A DNA stretch of 16,347 bases. It comes from Candidatus Woesearchaeota archaeon (lineage in GTDB: Archaea; Nanobdellota; Nanobdellia; Woesearchaeales; JAGWAF01). Below, one piece after another: positions 6,482-12,573 of this stretch. The stretch is from the NCBI GenBank assembly GCA_016932755.1, contig JAFGCE010000035.1, positions 1 through 16,347 of the forward strand, given 5' to 3'. Position 1 is the stretch's first letter, and every line of letters starts with the position of its first letter. The notes beneath the pieces were generated by a model. The model ran no database searches and was not told the origin of the DNA. It saw only the letters and a program-made list of their open reading frames with translations. The translations under genes and the position numbers were made by a program.

Positions 6482-7386
6482 TTAAAATCAACAAAAAACT
6501 TGTTTTGATATTGGTTTTGATGGTTATTGCAGTGCCTGCTGTTTATTCAGCAAGGACGCTTCAGTTTGAAGACCAGGAAAAGTTCTCATGCACACAGGAC
6601 GGAGTCGGTAAGTTTGACTTCTTTTATTACAGCGGGGAAGGCACCATTGACATGGGAAAAGTAAGAGTCCTGTCAGAAGGCGAAGAAGTGGAAGGAAAAT
6701 GGGTGGACAGGGATGAAAGAAAGGTAACATACCTCCAGACAAAGAAACGGGCTTATTTTGTTTCAGAGGTAATGGAGTTCATGGATGACAAGGTTTATGA
6801 CATGCAGGTTGAGTTCCCTGACGATGACGGAAGCACAAGGACAGTTGACTTTGGGATGTCCTGCCCTGGCTTTGTTTTTGCATGCGATATTTTTGAGATG
6901 AGCCTTGACCAGTGCTTCAACAAGGATGGAACTGTCTATCTTGAGATTTCAGGAAAAGGGTTCGGCCAGTCAAACCATGACGACCTGATAAAGCAGTTCA
7001 CATACCTTCTGAAAGGCGGCACAAAAAGGCATGAAGGCTCGCTTGAGGATTCTGATGCAGTTATCTCAGACAGGGGAGAAGGGCTGTTCACAATAGCAGT
7101 TCCACTGGGATATTCAGTAAGCTATGCCTACATAAGGGGAATGCCTTACGGATGCGACAAGACAATTGATGATTTTGACACAATAACATACAAGCAGTGC
7201 ACAACAGCTCCTGCTGACTTCAAGCCGGCAACAGCAGCTGCAACCACAACAACGCAGGCAAAAACAGCGGCAACATCAGGCAAAGAAGCGCCTGCTGAAG
7301 AAGCGCAGGGAAATCAAGGAGAAGAAAGTGTGTCTTTCTTCGGAAGGATATGGAGAGCGATAGCATCAATTTTCAGGAAAAACTAA
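6478..7386 (+). CDS. Secreted protein of unknown function (302 aa)
   Basis: I do not recognise the family. The N-terminus (basic INKK, hydrophobic LVLILVLMVIAVPAV, then YSA) is a Sec signal peptide with likely cleavage after YSA. The mature part has seven cysteines (in SCTQ, MSCPGF, FACDIF, DQCF, YGCDK, KQCTT), so disulfides are possible, and is mostly beta-strand-like. A Thr/Ala-rich linker (about 245-285) leads to an amphipathic end, SFFGRIWRAIASIFRKN, which could attach to membrane or act in sorting. The GTG at 6478 is given as the nominal start, but the ribosome-binding site points to ATC at 6487. It starts 3 bases after the DNA repair gene and ends 1 base before the phosphoesterase gene, so the three may be one transcript. 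Confidence 0.72.
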   Translation: MVKINKKLVLILVLMVIAVPAVYSARTLQFEDQEKFSCTQDGVGKFDFFYYSGEGTIDMGKVRVLSEGEEVEGKWVDRDERKVTYLQTKKRAYFVSEVMEFMDDKVYDMQVEFPDDDGSTRTVDFGMSCPGFVFACDIFEMSLDQCFNKDGTVYLEISGKGFGQSNHDDLIKQFTYLLKGGTKRHEGSLEDSDAVISDRGEGLFTIAVPLGYSVSYAYIRGMPYGCDKTIDDFDTITYKQCTTAPADFKPATAAATTTTQAKTAATSGKEAPAEEAQGNQGEESVSFFGRIWRAIASIFRKN

Positions 7387-7387
7387 A

Positions 7388-8074
7388 ATGACAAAGATTG
7401 CAGTAATTGCAGACATACACTCTAATCTTGAGGCTTTCAAGGCTGTGCTTGACAGTATCAAGAAAAGAGGGATAAAGGAAATCTACTGCACAGGCGACAT
7501 TATAGGATACGGCGCAAGCCCTAATGAATGCATCAATCTTGCAAGAAAGATGAAGATTAAGTGCGTTGCAGGAAACCACGACTTCTATGTTATAGCCGCA
7601 GATGATATCAGCTGGTTCACACCTGCAGGACAGGATGCTCTGAGGTGGACCCACAAGAAGCTTACAAAGGCAAACATGAATTTTCTTAAGAAGCTTCCTG
7701 CAACAAGGATTGAAAAGGGGATATATTTTGTCCACGGAAGCCCGAGAGACCCTCTTCATGAGTATATCTTTCCTGAGAGCGATGACTGGGAGCTGAAAAA
7801 ATTCTTTGGCATGGCAAAGAAAAGCAGGATGCTCGCATTGGGGCATTCCCATATCCCTTTTGAGAAGAAAGTTAACGGCTACCTTGTATTCAATCCCGGA
7901 AGCGTTGGGCAGCCAAGGGACTGCGACCCAAGAGCCTCTTACTGTATCCTGGATACGCAGACAAAGAAGATAGAGTTCTGCAGAGTTGCGTATGATATAT
8001 CCAAAGCTGCAGAAAAAATAATAAAAGCAAAACTTCCAAAAAGCCTTGCTGAAAGGCTGTATCTAGGGAGGTAG
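7388..8074 (+). CDS. YfcE/MJ0936-type metallophosphoesterase (228 aa)
   Basis: Calcineurin-like phosphoesterase with a two-metal active site, cytoplasmic. All family motifs are present and intact: DIH (9-11), GD (36-37), GNHD (62-65), HGSP (His116) and GHSH (152-155). The NPGSVGQPRD segment (169-178) is typical of the MJ0936/YfcE group, which acts as phosphodiesterase on model substrates; the natural substrate is not known. The length is slightly above the usual 160-180 residues of small YfcE proteins but normal for the longer branch. The ATG at 7388 comes one base after the stop of the secreted protein gene and has no ribosome-binding site of its own, so translation is probably coupled. Confidence 0.9.
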   Translation: MTKIAVIADIHSNLEAFKAVLDSIKKRGIKEIYCTGDIIGYGASPNECINLARKMKIKCVAGNHDFYVIAADDISWFTPAGQDALRWTHKKLTKANMNFLKKLPATRIEKGIYFVHGSPRDPLHEYIFPESDDWELKKFFGMAKKSRMLALGHSHIPFEKKVNGYLVFNPGSVGQPRDCDPRASYCILDTQTKKIEFCRVAYDISKAAEKIIKAKLPKSLAERLYLGR

Positions 8075-8103
8075 GATTATTCTGCCACTATATATAGGAA
8101 AGA

Positions 8104-8216
8104 TTTAAATATTGGAATATACAAAAACGTATATTAATGGATTATTTGGAATTCAAAAGAGGTTTTTTGTTCTACTTTGTTAATTTAACCTATGATTCAT
8201 AATAAAAAATGAGGTG
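8104..8216 (+). promoter_or_regulatory. Promoter and ribosome-binding site of the large secreted protein gene
   Basis: TTTAAATA (8104-8111) is a strong archaeal TATA match with purine-rich AGGAAAG just before it. It predicts a start of transcription near 8133-8135 and a 5' UTR of about 90 nt. A second candidate, the palindrome GTTAATTTAAC (8179-8189), would start transcription close to 8212. GAGGTG (8211-8216) is a ribosome-binding site 8 nt before the ATG. The rest of the 150-base gap is AT-rich with no other feature seen. Confidence 0.55.
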
Positions 8217-8224
8217 TTGCTCCA

Positions 8225-10126
8225 ATGAAAAACGCTAAAACAAACATGAAAATAATAGTTTCTGCAATATGCCTTGTCCTGCTGTTCGCAGCAGTAGCAA
8301 GCGCTGAAAGGACTGCTGTCAAGCTGACAACAGCTGACGGAGATGTTCTTGTTGAAGGTGATGAAAATTTTATATTAAAACTTCTTAACGCGCTTTTTGG
8401 AGCAAGCAGTAATAAAATAACAGGAAAAGTAATTGAAGGCTTTGACTGCAATCCTTATACTCAAGTTTGTACAGATGAGTGCAGCGAGTTATTCACATTA
8501 GAGATTCCCTCTTCTTGGTCTTTTACAGATATGGGCGGGCAGTTTAGTGATGGAATGTGCATGTCATCAGATGGCATAACAGGGCTTTATGTTGCTTCAA
8601 ATGAATGGTGTGAGTTTGTATTTGGATTATTTGGTGTTGAGTATGGTGATACCTGCGCTGTTGGTTATGGTTATGTCGATAATCCCATGTTTGGTACTCT
8701 AGAGACACAGGTTGTTTGCCCTAGCGGCGAATACTTGGGTGGAACAGTTGTAATTTCTGATCTTTGTGTATGCACTAATATGATTTTTCAACAGGCTAGT
8801 TGCGGGGAGATTGGATTTGATGTGGGTGAGGTGTTTAACCTTGAACATCCCTACTTTGGAGGAGGGTCTGCTCCTGCAGTATGCGGAAATAACCTCCTGG
8901 AAGAGGGAGAGGAATGCGACGGAACAAGATTCTGCGACCCAAACACATGCAAATGCATGAGCGGGTACATACCAGACCCTACCAGCCCGGGCTTCTGCAA
9001 AGCAGCCCAGGTATGCGGAAACGGGATTGTTGAAGGAACAGAGCAGTGCGAGTTTGGCCAATACTGCGTAAACTGCATGTGCCAGTCGCCGGCAGTGCCT
9101 GACCCTCAAAACCCAGGTTATTGTTATGTTCCTTGCACACCAACACCAAATGACTGTGACGGTGTAGATAACGACTGCGACGGAGCAGTTGATGAGGCAG
9201 ACGAGTTGGTATTGACTCAGCCTTGCGGAACAGGACAGTGCGCAGGAGTTCAGTCAAGGGAATGCACCGGAGCAGGACAGCAAGGAGCCTTCTACACAGC
9301 ATGGGGTCCATGCCCAACAAACGGCAACTTATGTGATGACGGAACATTCTGCAACGGGCCTGACACATGCAGCGAAGGAGCATGCGCAAACACAGGGCCT
9401 GCAGTTAACTGCAATGATAATGTAGCATGCACAGATGACAGCTGTGATGAAAACAGCGATGCATGTGTAAATGCACCAAACAATGCCAAATGCCCTGCAG
9501 ATGGATTGGTTGAAATTGGAGTGCCATACTGGGTTGATATACTTCCATGCGACAGGGAGCTAAGGCAAAACAGGGAATACAGGGACTACTACTGTGATAC
9601 AAGCCTTGACTGCCAGTACACTGCAACACCTGCAACATACCGGATTGTTGACTACGAGGACAATGACCAGGATAATGACCTGGTATGCGATGCAGATGAC
9701 AAATGCCCAGATTCAGAATACGGGTATGCAACAGTAAAGCTAAATCCAAACCATTATGACTCAAGCAACTGGGATATGGCAAGCAATTACGGATGCAGCT
9801 GCGAGCAGGTATTGTTCTGCAAGCCGGGAGCAAATGATGGAGAGTATAAGTTTGGATGCTCAGCAGGAACAGTGAATGTCTGGACAACACAAACAGGATG
9901 GGCTCCTGACTGCCAGATTAACGGCGTAGTTGCAATACCAGGAGAAGCAAAACCATTGTTGGAGAACACAGACGGCTCAGGATTGCCTGACATATTATCA
10001 GGTGATAATGACGGAGACGGAATACCAGACAGCGAAGACCCAATGGATGACGACGCAGACGAAACACCAACAGCACCCGGCTCAGGAAAGCCAGACTGGT
10101 GGGAGAAGAAAAATCCTGGAAAATAA
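8225..10126 (+). CDS. Large secreted cysteine-rich protein with calcium-type repeats (633 aa)
   Basis: Probable cell-surface or released protein. A signal peptide (basic start, ICLVLLFAAVASA) ends near residue 28. Residues about 75-215 form a cysteine-containing domain I do not recognise. Then come two cysteine-rich repeats of the CGNGxxExGExCD type (from 220 and 264), a MopE-type metal-binding motif NDCDGVDNDCDGAVDE (309-324), repeats of CxDGxxCNGxxxC type (about 370-425), an Asp-rich DNDQDNDLVCDADDKCPDS segment like thrombospondin type 3 repeats (from 479), and a C-terminal TDGSGLP-DNDGDGIPDSEDP stretch (about 581-611), also calcium-binding in style. No membrane anchor is seen at the end. 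A KITGKVI segment follows the mature N-terminus. Bases coding for residues about 75-218 are T/G-rich at third positions and the rest A/C-rich, which suggests a mosaic gene. The function is unknown; adhesion or surface display is an inference. Confidence 0.82.
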   Translation: MKNAKTNMKIIVSAICLVLLFAAVASAERTAVKLTTADGDVLVEGDENFILKLLNALFGASSNKITGKVIEGFDCNPYTQVCTDECSELFTLEIPSSWSFTDMGGQFSDGMCMSSDGITGLYVASNEWCEFVFGLFGVEYGDTCAVGYGYVDNPMFGTLETQVVCPSGEYLGGTVVISDLCVCTNMIFQQASCGEIGFDVGEVFNLEHPYFGGGSAPAVCGNNLLEEGEECDGTRFCDPNTCKCMSGYIPDPTSPGFCKAAQVCGNGIVEGTEQCEFGQYCVNCMCQSPAVPDPQNPGYCYVPCTPTPNDCDGVDNDCDGAVDEADELVLTQPCGTGQCAGVQSRECTGAGQQGAFYTAWGPCPTNGNLCDDGTFCNGPDTCSEGACANTGPAVNCNDNVACTDDSCDENSDACVNAPNNAKCPADGLVEIGVPYWVDILPCDRELRQNREYRDYYCDTSLDCQYTATPATYRIVDYEDNDQDNDLVCDADDKCPDSEYGYATVKLNPNHYDSSNWDMASNYGCSCEQVLFCKPGANDGEYKFGCSAGTVNVWTTQTGWAPDCQINGVVAIPGEAKPLLENTDGSGLPDILSGDNDGDGIPDSEDPMDDDADETPTAPGSGKPDWWEKKNPGK

Positions 10127-10153
10127 AATAAGAAAATAATTTTTTATTTTTTT
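10119..10153. terminator. Bidirectional A/T-tract terminator between convergent genes
   Basis: The plus strand has T runs at 10140-10153 just after the secreted protein gene. The minus strand has T-rich runs from the A-rich stretch 10119-10139 just after the tfb gene. Archaeal RNA polymerase stops at T runs without a hairpin, and none is seen here. The gap between the two stop codons is only 25 bases. Confidence 0.5.
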
Positions 10154-11072
10154 ACTTTCTCTTTTTCTTTGTTTTCTTTATATCCTTTTCCAGATTCAGC
10201 TTTTCAAGAAGCTCCTTGTACCTGTTCCTGATTGTAACTTCTGTCACGCCGGCAACATCCGCAACTTCCCTCTGGGTTCTTTTCTCCCCATGGAGCAAGG
10301 CAGATACATACAAAGCAGCTGCTGCAATGCCTGTAGGGCCTCTTCCTGATGTTAGCTCAACCTTCTGGGCTTTTTCAAGAATTTCAACAGCCCTGCTTTG
10401 TGTTTCAGCTGAAAGAGTCAAAGAGCATGCAAACCTTGCAATATAGTCTGCGGGATTGCTTGGCAGGATTGTTATTCCAAGCTCTCTTGTCACGAACCTG
10501 TATGTCCTTCCGATTTCCTTTTTCTCAATTCCTGAGGCTTCTGAAAGCTCATCAAGTGTTCTTGGGACTTCATGCCTTCTGCATGCAGCATACAAAGCTC
10601 CTGCAACAACAGATTCCATGCTTCTTCCCCTTACAAGCCCTCTCTGGACAGCAAGAGTATATATTCTTGCAGCCTCTTCCTCAACTGACTTCGGAAGCTT
10701 TAATGATGATGAAACTCCCTTAAGCTCTGCAAGCGCAAGCTTCAGGTTTCTTTCAATAGCAGTTGAAATCCTGTACTGCCATTTCCTTAATCTGAAGAAT
10801 TTGTTCCTGTCCTTTCCCTCAAGCCTGAACAGGTCTGCCTTTTGGCCGATTTCTGTCCCAAGCCCCTGGTCATACTGTGTGTAGGTCATCGGAGCTCCTG
10901 TTCTCCTCAGCTTGTTGCTGTCGTCTGAGTCAAACTCCCTCCATTCCTGGCCGAACTCAACCATCTTGTCCTCAACAACAAGACCGCAGTCCTTGCATAT
11001 GACCTCTCCTTTGTCTTTATTTAGAAATAAGTTGATGCTTCCACATTCCGGACATTTTTTTACGAAGTGCAT
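10152..11072 (-). CDS. tfb: Transcription initiation factor TFB (TFIIB homologue, 306 aa)
   Basis: Bridges TBP on the TATA box and RNA polymerase, and reads the BRE element upstream of TATA. The N-terminal zinc ribbon has CPEC (7-10) and CKDC (26-29). The B-reader/linker region follows, with EWREFDSDDSNKLRRTGAP (about 44-62). Two cyclin-like repeats fill about 105-200 and 205-295, with the typical GLVRGRSMESVVAGALYAAC and GPTGIAAAALYVSA helices. The BRE-recognition helix-turn-helix reads QREVADVAGVTEVTIRNRY near 270-288. The length is normal and no key residue is missing. The C-terminus is a Lys-rich tail. GGGTGG stands 6 nt before the ATG, so unlike several neighbours it is translated from a ribosome-binding site with a leader. 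Confidence 0.95.
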   Translation of the reverse strand: MHFVKKCPECGSINLFLNKDKGEVICKDCGLVVEDKMVEFGQEWREFDSDDSNKLRRTGAPMTYTQYDQGLGTEIGQKADLFRLEGKDRNKFFRLRKWQYRISTAIERNLKLALAELKGVSSSLKLPKSVEEEAARIYTLAVQRGLVRGRSMESVVAGALYAACRRHEVPRTLDELSEASGIEKKEIGRTYRFVTRELGITILPSNPADYIARFACSLTLSAETQSRAVEILEKAQKVELTSGRGPTGIAAAALYVSALLHGEKRTQREVADVAGVTEVTIRNRYKELLEKLNLEKDIKKTKKKRK

Positions 11073-11077
11073 TTTAT

Positions 11078-11100
11078 ACCACCCTATACTGTTAGTATAG
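11078..11100 (-). promoter_or_regulatory. Hairpin abutting the tfb ribosome-binding site
   Basis: On the tfb strand, CTATACT-AAC-AGTATAG (11100 down to 11084) is a perfect 7-bp inverted repeat with a 3-nt loop. It runs directly into GGTGG and the ATG at 11072. As RNA it would be a hairpin touching the ribosome-binding site; as DNA it is an operator-sized dyad. A second perfect dyad, AATCAT-TAT-ATGATT, lies at 11118-11132. Regulation by either is an inference. Confidence 0.45.
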
Positions 11101-11310
11101 TTACGTTACCCCCAACCAATCATTATATGATTATAATATATATGAAATAGCACATATAATTTTATAAATAGAAATGAGGGTCAATTTATAAACCTTTCTA
11201 TTTTTCTCGTCTCCATCGTCTGAAAACCCCGCCACAGAAAAGCTTTTAAGGGTTTCGCTGGAAGCGAATAAAAAGTTTTATAAAGCCAGTGAAACACCAT
11301 TTTATTACAT
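11101..11310. promoter_or_regulatory. Intergenic region with promoters for tfb (-) and tRNA-Ser (+)
   Basis: AT-rich left half with several TATA-like blocks usable in either direction (around 11137-11143, 11161-11168 and TTTATAAA 11185-11192); I cannot tell which serves tfb. The right half is more GC-rich and holds the palindrome AAAAGCTTTT (11238-11247) and a 6-bp hairpin TTCGCT/AGCGAA with a 3-nt loop (11254-11268). TTTTATAAA at 11276-11284 is centred 31 nt before the tRNA and is its likely TATA box. No protein gene is seen. Confidence 0.5.
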
Positions 11311-11394
11311 GCCGACGTGGCACAACCTGGTACTGCGTCAGCCTTGAGAGCTGATTTCCGCAAGGATATCCCGGTTCAAATCCGGGCGTCGGCG
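11311..11394 (+). tRNA. tRNA-Ser (anticodon UGA)
   Basis: The acceptor stem GCCGACG pairs with CGTCGGC and is followed by discriminator G (11394), the serine identity base. The anticodon stem TCAGC/GCTGA (11338-11342, 11350-11354) encloses the loop CTTGAGA, so the anticodon TGA (11345-11347) reads UCA. A 15-nt variable region (11355-11369) can form a short TCC/GGA arm, as expected of a type II tRNA. The T arm is CCCGG-TTCAAAT-CCGGG. The D stem has three pairs plus a C-C mismatch. No CCA is encoded and no intron is seen. A TTTT run follows at once as terminator. Confidence 0.92.
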
Positions 11395-11408
11395 TTTTAT
11401 ACCAATAA

Positions 11409-12206
11409 TTATCCTTTCTGCATCATATGTGCATATTGTTGATGCATTGTGGTGGATCTTCCTGGTGAGTATGCAATATGCTCCCAATCACCAGGAAACA
11501 CAAGTTCAGAATTGATATGGAATCCTCCGGGTTTTACTGCATTGCAGAGCTTTTCCATGACTTCCGGCACATGGTCCACTCCGTGGGTGCATTCCCTCGA
11601 ATAATGGGACAAGACCACAGTGCACACCACTATGTCATAACTTTCAGGGGGAAGCTCATCTGCAAGTATATCCCCCTCATGCAAGTGTACCCTTGAAAGA
11701 ACATCATCAGGTATCTCAACAATCCTTTCGCCTCCTTCTGCATACAAAGTATTACTCCTGAAGAAAGATTCAAAATATTGCTGCATTTCATCCATCTCCT
11801 CGAGGGAAGCATGTATATGATGGCATTTTTCCCAGAAATCTCTGTAAAACCTGATTAGTGCAGGCCTTTTCCTCATCTCATCCAAAACATCAGGATTTAT
11901 ATCCAAAGCTGTTATGTAGTAATCCTCAATACCTGCATTTCTTGCTGCATTCGCAAGCTCAAAAACCTGATATGAGTTAATATACCTCTTTGAAGAACTG
12001 GCTTTTTCAACAAGAGCCCACTCTCCGTTAGGCTTTTTTACCGGATTTGCATGATGCAGCTCCAATCCAGGACCCACAACCAAACAATCAAGGGAGCCCT
12101 TTGGATTTTTTATTAATTCTTTCTCCAAAGCATGAAAAACTTTGTAGTGCCTGCCAAAGCCTGTGCTTGTCTCTGTAAGCCATCCCCTAAGCGTGTTTGT
12201 TACCAT
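11409..12206 (-). CDS. Class I SAM-dependent methyltransferase, substrate unknown (265 aa)
   Basis: Contains the class I methyltransferase motifs: LDCLVVGPGLEL as the SAM loop (about 39-50), ITALDINPDVL with the acidic ribose-binding residue (98-108), GDILADELPPESYDIVVC (178-195) and the strand-loop KPGGF (225-229). The long insert between the second and third motifs (about 110-175) and the order of elements recall CheR-type protein methyltransferases, but I do not see enough to name the substrate. No membrane segment or signal is seen. The start at 12206 was chosen because TTTATAAAA at 12229-12237 is centred 27 nt upstream, which fits a leaderless transcript; an in-frame ATG at 12248 lies upstream of that TATA box. 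The gene converges on the tRNA, with 14 bases between them. Confidence 0.75.
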   Translation of the reverse strand: MVTNTLRGWLTETSTGFGRHYKVFHALEKELIKNPKGSLDCLVVGPGLELHHANPVKKPNGEWALVEKASSSKRYINSYQVFELANAARNAGIEDYYITALDINPDVLDEMRKRPALIRFYRDFWEKCHHIHASLEEMDEMQQYFESFFRSNTLYAEGGERIVEIPDDVLSRVHLHEGDILADELPPESYDIVVCTVVLSHYSRECTHGVDHVPEVMEKLCNAVKPGGFHINSELVFPGDWEHIAYSPGRSTTMHQQYAHMMQKG

Positions 12207-12228
12207 TAAAAAAAGAAAGGAAAGGGCA

Positions 12229-12237
12229 TTTATAAAA
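12229..12237 (-). promoter_or_regulatory. TATA box of the methyltransferase gene
   Basis: TTTATAAA core centred 27 nt before the ATG at 12206, with no ribosome-binding site between (the stretch is pyrimidine-rich on the coding strand). Because the core is symmetric it could also serve the plus-strand tautomerase gene, with a leader of about 40 nt; a weaker candidate for that gene is TTTAACA at 12260-12266. Confidence 0.55.
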
Positions 12238-12290
12238 CTAAGCAGCACAAACAGAAAAGTTTAACAATAGCTATCCAAAAAAAGACAAAT

Positions 12291-12297
12291 GAGGTGG
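12291..12297 (+). promoter_or_regulatory. Ribosome-binding site of the tautomerase gene
   Basis: GAGGTGG is complementary to the 3' end typical of archaeal 16S rRNA and stands 4 nt before the ATG at 12302. Confidence 0.75.
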
Positions 12298-12301
12298 TAT
12301 T

Positions 12302-12499
12302 ATGCCAATCGTGACAGTTGAAACATGGCCTATGAAAAAGGAAGACAAGCCTGAGCTGATTAAGAAGATTACAGAAGTTTTTACAGCAATGCATATCCCC
12401 AGCCAGGCAGTCACAGTGATTATCAAGGAGACTCCTCTGGAAAACTGGGGAAGCGCAGGAGAGCAGCATTCTGTCAAGTTCAAGGACCTGAAAAGATAG
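12302..12499 (+). CDS. 4-oxalocrotonate-tautomerase-fold protein (65 aa)
   Basis: Small beta-alpha-beta protein of the tautomerase superfamily, which uses the amino-terminal proline as general base once Met is removed. The start MPIVTVE gives Pro1. The rest follows the family: helix KPELIKKITEVF, then AVTVIIKETPLENWGSAG. The length (64 residues after Met) is that of 4-oxalocrotonate tautomerase and DmpI proteins, which act as oligomers. Of the residues known in Pseudomonas 4-OT, Arg11 is Lys and Arg39 is Ile here, so 4-OT activity itself is doubtful; the substrate cannot be told. No catechol-degradation genes are near. It stands divergent from the methyltransferase gene and 74 bases before purL, which has its own promoter. 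Confidence 0.85.
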   Translation: MPIVTVETWPMKKEDKPELIKKITEVFTAMHIPSQAVTVIIKETPLENWGSAGEQHSVKFKDLKR

Positions 12500-12530
12500 C
12501 AGATTATAACTACTCCAGAATAGAAAAACT

Positions 12531-12546
12531 TTTATAATATATATAG
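12531..12546 (+). promoter_or_regulatory. Promoter of purL-purQ
   Basis: TTTATAATATATATAG (12531-12546) is an extended TATA region. Depending on register it predicts a transcript start between about 12560 and 12570, giving a leader of only a few bases before the TTG at 12574. GGGGAT (12563-12568) could be a weak ribosome-binding site if transcription starts at the upstream end of this range. Confidence 0.55.
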
Positions 12547-12573
12547 TGAGTTAGTTCTCAAAGGGGATAATGG

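Noticed and set aside
9405..9890. Open frame of 161 codons on the minus strand inside the large secreted protein gene
   Set aside because: Made of the complement of Cys/Asp/Gly repeats; rich in His, Cys and Leu with no recognisable fold, no promoter or ribosome-binding site.
11207..11230. C/D box guide RNA (CTGA at 11219 as D box)
   Set aside because: No matching C box (RTGATGA) at the right distance on either strand.
11181..11363. 60-codon frame on the minus strand upstream of tfb
   Set aside because: It covers the complement of the tRNA gene and ends in the promoter region; no coding signature.
11311..11394. tRNA-Leu reading, because of the long variable arm
   Set aside because: The anticodon TGA in a well-formed 7-nt loop, and discriminator G, point to serine.
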